From positions 1 to 64,000 of IMG/VR virus record IMGVR_UViG_3300042546_000893: 64,000 bases of DNA. The stretch is one strand, 5' to 3'. Below, piece after piece: positions 60,796 to 64,000 of this stretch. Position numbers and translations under genes: made by a program. Origin of the DNA: a virus. Position 1 is the first letter of the stretch. Every line of letters begins with the position of its first letter. A model generated the notes under the pieces. The model searched no databases and was not told the DNA's origin. It saw only the letters and a list, made by a program, of their open reading frames with translations.

Positions 60796-61056
60796 TCAAA
60801 AGTTTTTTACAAGTACCGTAGGGAAGACTGAACTAATGTCACTGCCAAGACTCCACAGCAAAGCATCCAGCTTTTCTCTACTCACAGCCTCAACTTCTCC
60901 AAGCTCTAATTTAATGATCGTTGGCTCCGAGACTGTTCCATTGGTTAATTCAGCCAACTGCCGACGCGATAATTTTGTAGCATCTCTAATCTTTCTTAGT
61001 GCTGCGCCAGCCTTCTTATCCCAGGAAATCATCAAGACCCGACTATAAGGAATCAT
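60796..61056 (-). CDS. XRE-family phage repressor (CI/Cro-like)
   Basis: 86 residues, ATG 61056 with GGAGAAATT upstream. HTH at about 29-51 (LSRRQLAELTNGTVSEPTII). No cleavable C-terminal domain, so it is a compact repressor. It is flanked by two operators with the same half-site, overlapping a leftward and a rightward promoter and its own promoter. This arrangement is that of a lysis-lysogeny switch. Confidence 0.75.
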   Translation of the reverse strand: MIPYSRVLMISWDKKAGAALRKIRDATKLSRRQLAELTNGTVSEPTIIKLELGEVEAVSREKLDALLWSLGSDISSVFPTVLVKNF

Positions 61057-61096
61057 AATTTCTCCATCCGTGCCACCGTTACTTTTTTTTATCTTT

Positions 61097-61119
61097 TCTT
61101 ATATTGACATTATAAGATT
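61097..61119. promoter_or_regulatory. Right operator (imperfect)
   Basis: TCTTATATT, spacer GAC, ATTATAAGATT. The right half matches the left operator exactly; the left half differs at one core position. The spacer is 3 bases in both operators. Confidence 0.7.
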
Positions 61120-61132
61120 CTTCGTTTATCAT
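61104..61132 (+). promoter_or_regulatory. Rightward promoter (replication operon)
   Basis: TTGACA (61104-61109), 17 bases, TATCAT (61127-61132). The -35 lies within the right operator. Confidence 0.65.
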
Positions 61133-61137
61133 AGCAA
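61109..61137 (-). promoter_or_regulatory. Repressor promoter
   Basis: Minus strand: TTGCTA (61137-61132), 17 bases, TATAAT (61114-61109). The -10 lies in the right operator, so the repressor probably controls itself. Confidence 0.6.
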
Positions 61138-61149
61138 TAGTCAAGGAAT

Positions 61150-61266
61150 TTGGCAAGACCATCTGACCAAATCCCTAGCTCCCTAGAAACAACGAAGCTA
61201 CCCCCTGATGGACTGCGAGAACAAAAGGGGTTTCCAGAACCGGATTTAGCTTTGTTGAAATTTTAG
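61150..61266 (+). CDS. Possible 38-residue ORF in the repressor-replication gap
   Basis: TTG start with AGGA shortly upstream; residues include SLETTKLPPDGLREQKGFPE. It lies in the 428-base gap 61057-61484, which otherwise holds only the operator and promoters in its first 80 bases. The rest (61267-61484) shows no gene. Weak support. Confidence 0.25.
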   Translation: MARPSDQIPSSLETTKLPPDGLREQKGFPEPDLALLKF

Positions 61267-61484
61267 GGTTAAAACCAACAATTTATTGAAACGGGAGAAA
61301 TTGCCTATATAAAAACGAAAACGGTCTGATTGTAGATACCTATTTACTTGTCAAAAGCCGGGGCGAAGTTTCAAGCCTTCCCCCTTGGTTTCCTTTCAAA
61401 GATTGACTCCAACTTAACTACAAAAAGCAAGAAGTCAACAACCCAAAACCCTGTAAGAGTAAAATCCATCGTAGCCAATCAAAA

Positions 61485-61694
61485 ATGAAGTTTCAACTAT
61501 TTCAACTTGCAATCGGATCAACCTTGATCGTCATGATTTCCTCAACCTACTTATTAGATTTTGTCAACAGAGGAAGTGGAAGGGGAGAAAACAAGACCCC
61601 ACCGCCAAAAACTCAAACCCTTGAGTATGGCAAATTTGCAGCGACAACACCAACAGATGAATCCCCAGAACGTGGGGACGGGAGACGCGAATGA
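61485..61694 (+). CDS. Small protein with N-terminal membrane/signal segment
   Basis: 69 residues. A hydrophobic segment at about 4-24 (LFQLAIGSTLIVMISSTYLL) is followed by a polar Gly/Pro/Arg-rich part. It overlaps the next gene in another frame. First gene of the replication operon. Confidence 0.4.
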   Translation: MKFQLFQLAIGSTLIVMISSTYLLDFVNRGSGRGENKTPPPKTQTLEYGKFAATTPTDESPERGDGRRE

Positions 61695-62124
61695 GAAGTT
61701 TTATTTCAATTACAAGATTAGCCTTGGTGCATCCCAGCAAGTGGGAAGTGGAGGCTGCATGATTGTCATTAGAAGCGGTGATAGAACAAGCCCAATCCTT
61801 ACCGATTGTCGGCTAAGTCCCAAAGCAAACGCAATACTGGCTTTTATTCTTTCCCACCCTACCCCGTGGGTTTTAAAAGTTAACGATCTTTGGCATTCAG
61901 AAACAGATGATAACTCGGTATTAGAGAGTTTGTCCGAGCTTTACAAAACGGATTATTTATTATTTTTCCGGTGGCAACTTCTGAGTGGTAATTGGGTAGA
62001 GGAGTATTTGATTTTTGAATCCTTGAGATTGAAAAATGACTACCTTCGAGTCCTTCCAGATGATAGGAAGCAATACATTTGTGACCCTCGCCCACCAGCT
62101 TATAAACGATTGGGGGGAGCATGA
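61627..62124 (+). CDS. Hypothetical protein of the replication operon
   Basis: 165 residues from ATG 61627; the start is uncertain, as no good ribosome site is seen and ATG 61657 or GTG 61672 are possible. The part after residue 20 has strand-helix pattern (FYFNYKISLGASQQVGSGGC, then KANAILAFILSHPTPW). It overlaps the initiator gene by four bases. Unknown. Confidence 0.45.
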   Translation: MANLQRQHQQMNPQNVGTGDANEKFYFNYKISLGASQQVGSGGCMIVIRSGDRTSPILTDCRLSPKANAILAFILSHPTPWVLKVNDLWHSETDDNSVLESLSELYKTDYLLFFRWQLLSGNWVEEYLIFESLRLKNDYLRVLPDDRKQYICDPRPPAYKRLGGA

Positions 62125-63281
62125 TTGACAGCATCATTGACGAGCATTTTGGCGGCTATTCCGTTGTCCGTGTTGATTATCTCGAAATAACTGGGGATGC
62201 TTGCGCGGCTCAGATATTGCATTCCTTAGAGTATTGGACAGCCCACCGATTCAGGGAGATTGAACGAATAGAGCAACAAAACGCCGAGGCAATCAAAAAC
62301 GGGGGTCAAATTACTCCGGTTCCTAGCGAGTGGCTCTATGAAAAGATTCAAACCTTTGTCGATGCCATCTGTGGGACGTTTAAGCGCAACAAAGTGATCG
62401 AGGCTTTGAAGCTATTGAAAAATAAGGGTTTCATCGAAAGCAAACCTAGTTCAATCCCTAGAGATCAAACCCTTCTCTACAGATTCAACATTGAACAAGT
62501 AGAGCAATCATTGAGGGAAGCCAAGGCTAGTAAGGGTTTTAGCTCCAAAAGGAAAACCAAATCCCAGAGTTTAGATATAAACGATGAGAGTTTAAATTCA
62601 AACCTCTCCCAGAGTTTAGATTTAAACCGCCAGAGTTTAGATTTAAACAGTGTACAGAGTTCAGATTTAAACTCTGATCTTTATATAATTCATGATCTAA
62701 ATATTCAAGTCTTAAATTCAAAAGACCCCCCTACCCCCCAAGGGGAATCGGAGTGGGGGGGGATTCCAAACGAAGCCGTTTTAGTTTCAAACGAAGACCA
62801 CGGACAAGAGGGTACAGAGGACTTGACTCCTCACCAAAGCCCAGAACAAGACCCACCTGTTAAAAACCATCTTCCTACTCCTGAGATCAAACATCCCGCC
62901 GCCGTCGAGTTCGATTCTCGATTTCTGCCAACAGACACAACCGCAGAAAATATGGCGACCTGGAAACAAATTGCGGCGACCGGAGCCATGAGAGGTGAGC
63001 GTTCCCCCGACCCTGAATTTTTGGAATATTACCGGGTGCTGTTAAGCAAATGCTCCCATTACAGAGGGAAGGATTGCAACTCTAACCACGCCAAATCTTC
63101 CCTAGCTCAGAAGTGGAAATCCGAACCGCTAAAAATTCTTGCCGATGCCGAAAGTTGGCTCAAAGCAAAAGCCAAGTTTAGCGGTGGCAAATCAACTCAG
63201 ACCCGAAACATTGACGAGCTTTCTAAGGATGAACGCCTCGCCATCCTTAGAGCCAAACGCGAACAAAAATTAGGAGCTTAA
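62121..63281 (+). CDS. Replication initiator protein (lambda O-like) with internal origin
   Basis: 386 residues. The N-terminal 135 residues (DACAAQILHSLEYWTAHRF, then RNKVIEALKLLKNKGFIES) form a winged-helix domain typical of phage initiators. Residues about 149-184 are encoded by iterons and read as repeated SLDLN/SLNSN units, so the DNA repeat shapes the protein here. The C-terminal part (about 275-386) carries EYYRVLLSKCSHYRG and a basic end. It precedes a probable loader and DnaB. ATG overlaps the previous stop (ATGA). Confidence 0.65.
   Translation: MIDSIIDEHFGGYSVVRVDYLEITGDACAAQILHSLEYWTAHRFREIERIEQQNAEAIKNGGQITPVPSEWLYEKIQTFVDAICGTFKRNKVIEALKLLKNKGFIESKPSSIPRDQTLLYRFNIEQVEQSLREAKASKGFSSKRKTKSQSLDINDESLNSNLSQSLDLNRQSLDLNSVQSSDLNSDLYIIHDLNIQVLNSKDPPTPQGESEWGGIPNEAVLVSNEDHGQEGTEDLTPHQSPEQDPPVKNHLPTPEIKHPAAVEFDSRFLPTDTTAENMATWKQIAATGAMRGERSPDPEFLEYYRVLLSKCSHYRGKDCNSNHAKSSLAQKWKSEPLKILADAESWLKAKAKFSGGKSTQTRNIDELSKDERLAILRAKREQKLGA
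62565..62672 (+). repeat. Five 18-bp iterons; probable replication origin
   Basis: Consensus CAGAGTTTAGATTTAAAC. Copies begin at 62565, 62586, 62610, 62631 and 62655, with spacings of 21, 24, 21 and 24 bases. Two copies (62610 and 62631) are identical to consensus. A partial inverted copy lies at about 62665-62676. A strongly AT-rich stretch follows (62677-62721), then C runs (62726-62739) and a G run (62755-62762). Confidence 0.7.
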
Positions 63282-63283
63282 CC

Positions 63284-63853
63284 ATGACCGAGCTTAACGA
63301 TGAAATCTTTGATCAGGGAATTGAAAACCTGAAAGAAAACTTTCCCGACGCGATTTTTACACAACTCAAGTACGAGATTTGGTTTGACAAACTCAGTCAA
63401 GAGTTATCGGCAGAAGAATTTGAGATGGCAATCTGGGAGGCGATTTTCAATCTTAGACAATGCCCCACGGGTAAAGAGCTTGTAAACCTCGTTAAAGAGT
63501 CCGACCGTGAATTAGTATCTAATTGTTGGTCAAGATGCCTAGAATCGCTCGCTAACCGCCTCCCGTTAAATAATTTGGATGATGCTACCCAGTACGCAAT
63601 TTTCAAACTCGGTGGGATATCTCACCTTGGATCGATTGAAAGTACCCAACTGCAATACCTGAGCAACGATTTCAAGATCCACTGGCAAGCCTACCGAAAA
63701 TCCCCGCGAGAATTTGAGCGCCCAGTGCAAATCATTCCCCCTGAGCAACGGGAATTCAAACCCAATGGACTCAAGCCAGAACTTTCAGAGGAACAACGGG
63801 TAAAAAATCAGGAATTTCTAAATAACCTGATCGCCACAAAAATGAGAACTTAA
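63284..63853 (+). CDS. Probable helicase loader/replication accessory protein
   Basis: 189 residues; ATG three bases after the initiator stop, with GGAG upstream. It has LSAEEFEMAIWEAIFNLRQ and a conserved-looking PTGKELVNLV, similar in outline to small phage loaders of the G39P/P type, and it lies between initiator and DnaB. The call is from position and outline only. Confidence 0.45.
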   Translation: MTELNDEIFDQGIENLKENFPDAIFTQLKYEIWFDKLSQELSAEEFEMAIWEAIFNLRQCPTGKELVNLVKESDRELVSNCWSRCLESLANRLPLNNLDDATQYAIFKLGGISHLGSIESTQLQYLSNDFKIHWQAYRKSPREFERPVQIIPPEQREFKPNGLKPELSEEQRVKNQEFLNNLIATKMRT

Positions 63854-63866
63854 ACGGAGCGAAATA

Positions 63867-64000
63867 ATGGAAACAGTAATCATGGAAAATGTCGAGGCAG
63901 AACAAGCCGTTTTAGGGGGGATTCTATTAGACCCAGAAGCCATTGGTCGAGTTGCAGAAATGTTGCAACCTGAATCATTCTCTCTGCGATCGCATCAAAC
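63867..64000 (+). CDS. dnaB: Replicative DNA helicase DnaB, N-terminal fragment (cut by window end)
   Basis: 44 residues are visible from ATG 63867 (CGGAG upstream). VEAEQAVLGGILLDPEAIGR and ESFSLRSHQ are the classic DnaB N-terminal signature. The rest is outside the window. With the initiator and probable loader it completes a phage replication module. Confidence 0.8.
   Translation, partial: METVIMENVEAEQAVLGGILLDPEAIGRVAEMLQPESFSLRSHQ

Noticed and set aside
61141-61200. tRNA or attachment site near the GGAATTTGG/CCAAATCC inverted repeat
   Set aside because: The stem is short and there is no cloverleaf, integrase gene or second copy.
62565-62672. CRISPR-like repeat
   Set aside because: Units of 18 bp with spacings of 3-6 bases, inside a coding frame; no spacers of uniform length and no cas genes.

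Overview
The window is a piece of a tailed-phage genome (a phage, a prophage or a phage-plasmid) from a cyanobacterium. The host is inferred from more than twenty copies of the palindrome GCGATCGC (HIP1) spread over both strands, a low GC content, and several small gene families typical of filamentous cyanobacteria. No host housekeeping gene, tRNA, integrase or CRISPR array is visible. Three DNA adenine/cytosine-type methyltransferases, terminase, capsid, tail and replication genes all lie on one replicon, and both ends of the window cut through phage genes.

Layout. 1-4013: end of an unidentified head-region protein, then a tandem array of nine short overlapping paralogues. Eight are intact and the last is frameshifted. 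They share an A-x-F motif near the N-terminus, a glycine-zipper hydrophobic segment and an RRRR...GKxxVEQVRRK C-terminal tail; most also begin MII(V/I)RR. 4015-19923 (+): head and tail operon (scaffold-like protein, decoration protein, lambda-E-type major capsid protein, connectors, tail tube, tail assembly chaperone with a probable -1 frameshift, virion morphogenesis protein, 2265-residue tape measure). 20051-25052: a regulator with a structured 5' leader, a 1079-residue tail protein on the minus strand, and small genes. 25110-33610 (-): methyltransferase, DinD/T5orf172 protein, 1476-residue MuF-type minor head protein, terminase large subunit, and a terminase small subunit with an in-frame stop near its start. 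33638-36641: ParB-methyltransferase fusion, AntA-type antirepressor, zinc-ribbon/AT-hook protein. 36707-45587 (+): tail tip and fibre genes, including a GH10-like glycosidase and two kelch-like proteins. 45743-49454: small accessory genes, Dam-like methylase, RuvC-type resolvase. 49539-56691 (-): an island of short, overlapping membrane and exported proteins with a rhomboid protease and a membrane-anchored HerA/VirD4-like ATPase fused to a GIY-YIG domain. 56817-60673: small early genes. 60757-61137: a lambda-like immunity switch. 61485-64000 (+): replication operon with an initiator gene carrying five iterons, a probable loader and the start of DnaB.

How the genes work together. An XRE repressor (60796-61056) sits between two operators with the same ATTATAAGATT half-site; these overlap a leftward promoter for the long minus-strand early operon and a rightward promoter for the replication operon. 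Replication probably starts inside the initiator gene, as in lambda O. The late genes are unusual in being split between strands: head and tail on plus, terminase and MuF on minus.

Most unusual items: the nine-gene array; a nested-hairpin leader RNA with compensatory changes seen at four places; the membrane-protein/ATPase island; and a 25-bp direct repeat that flanks one exported-protein gene.
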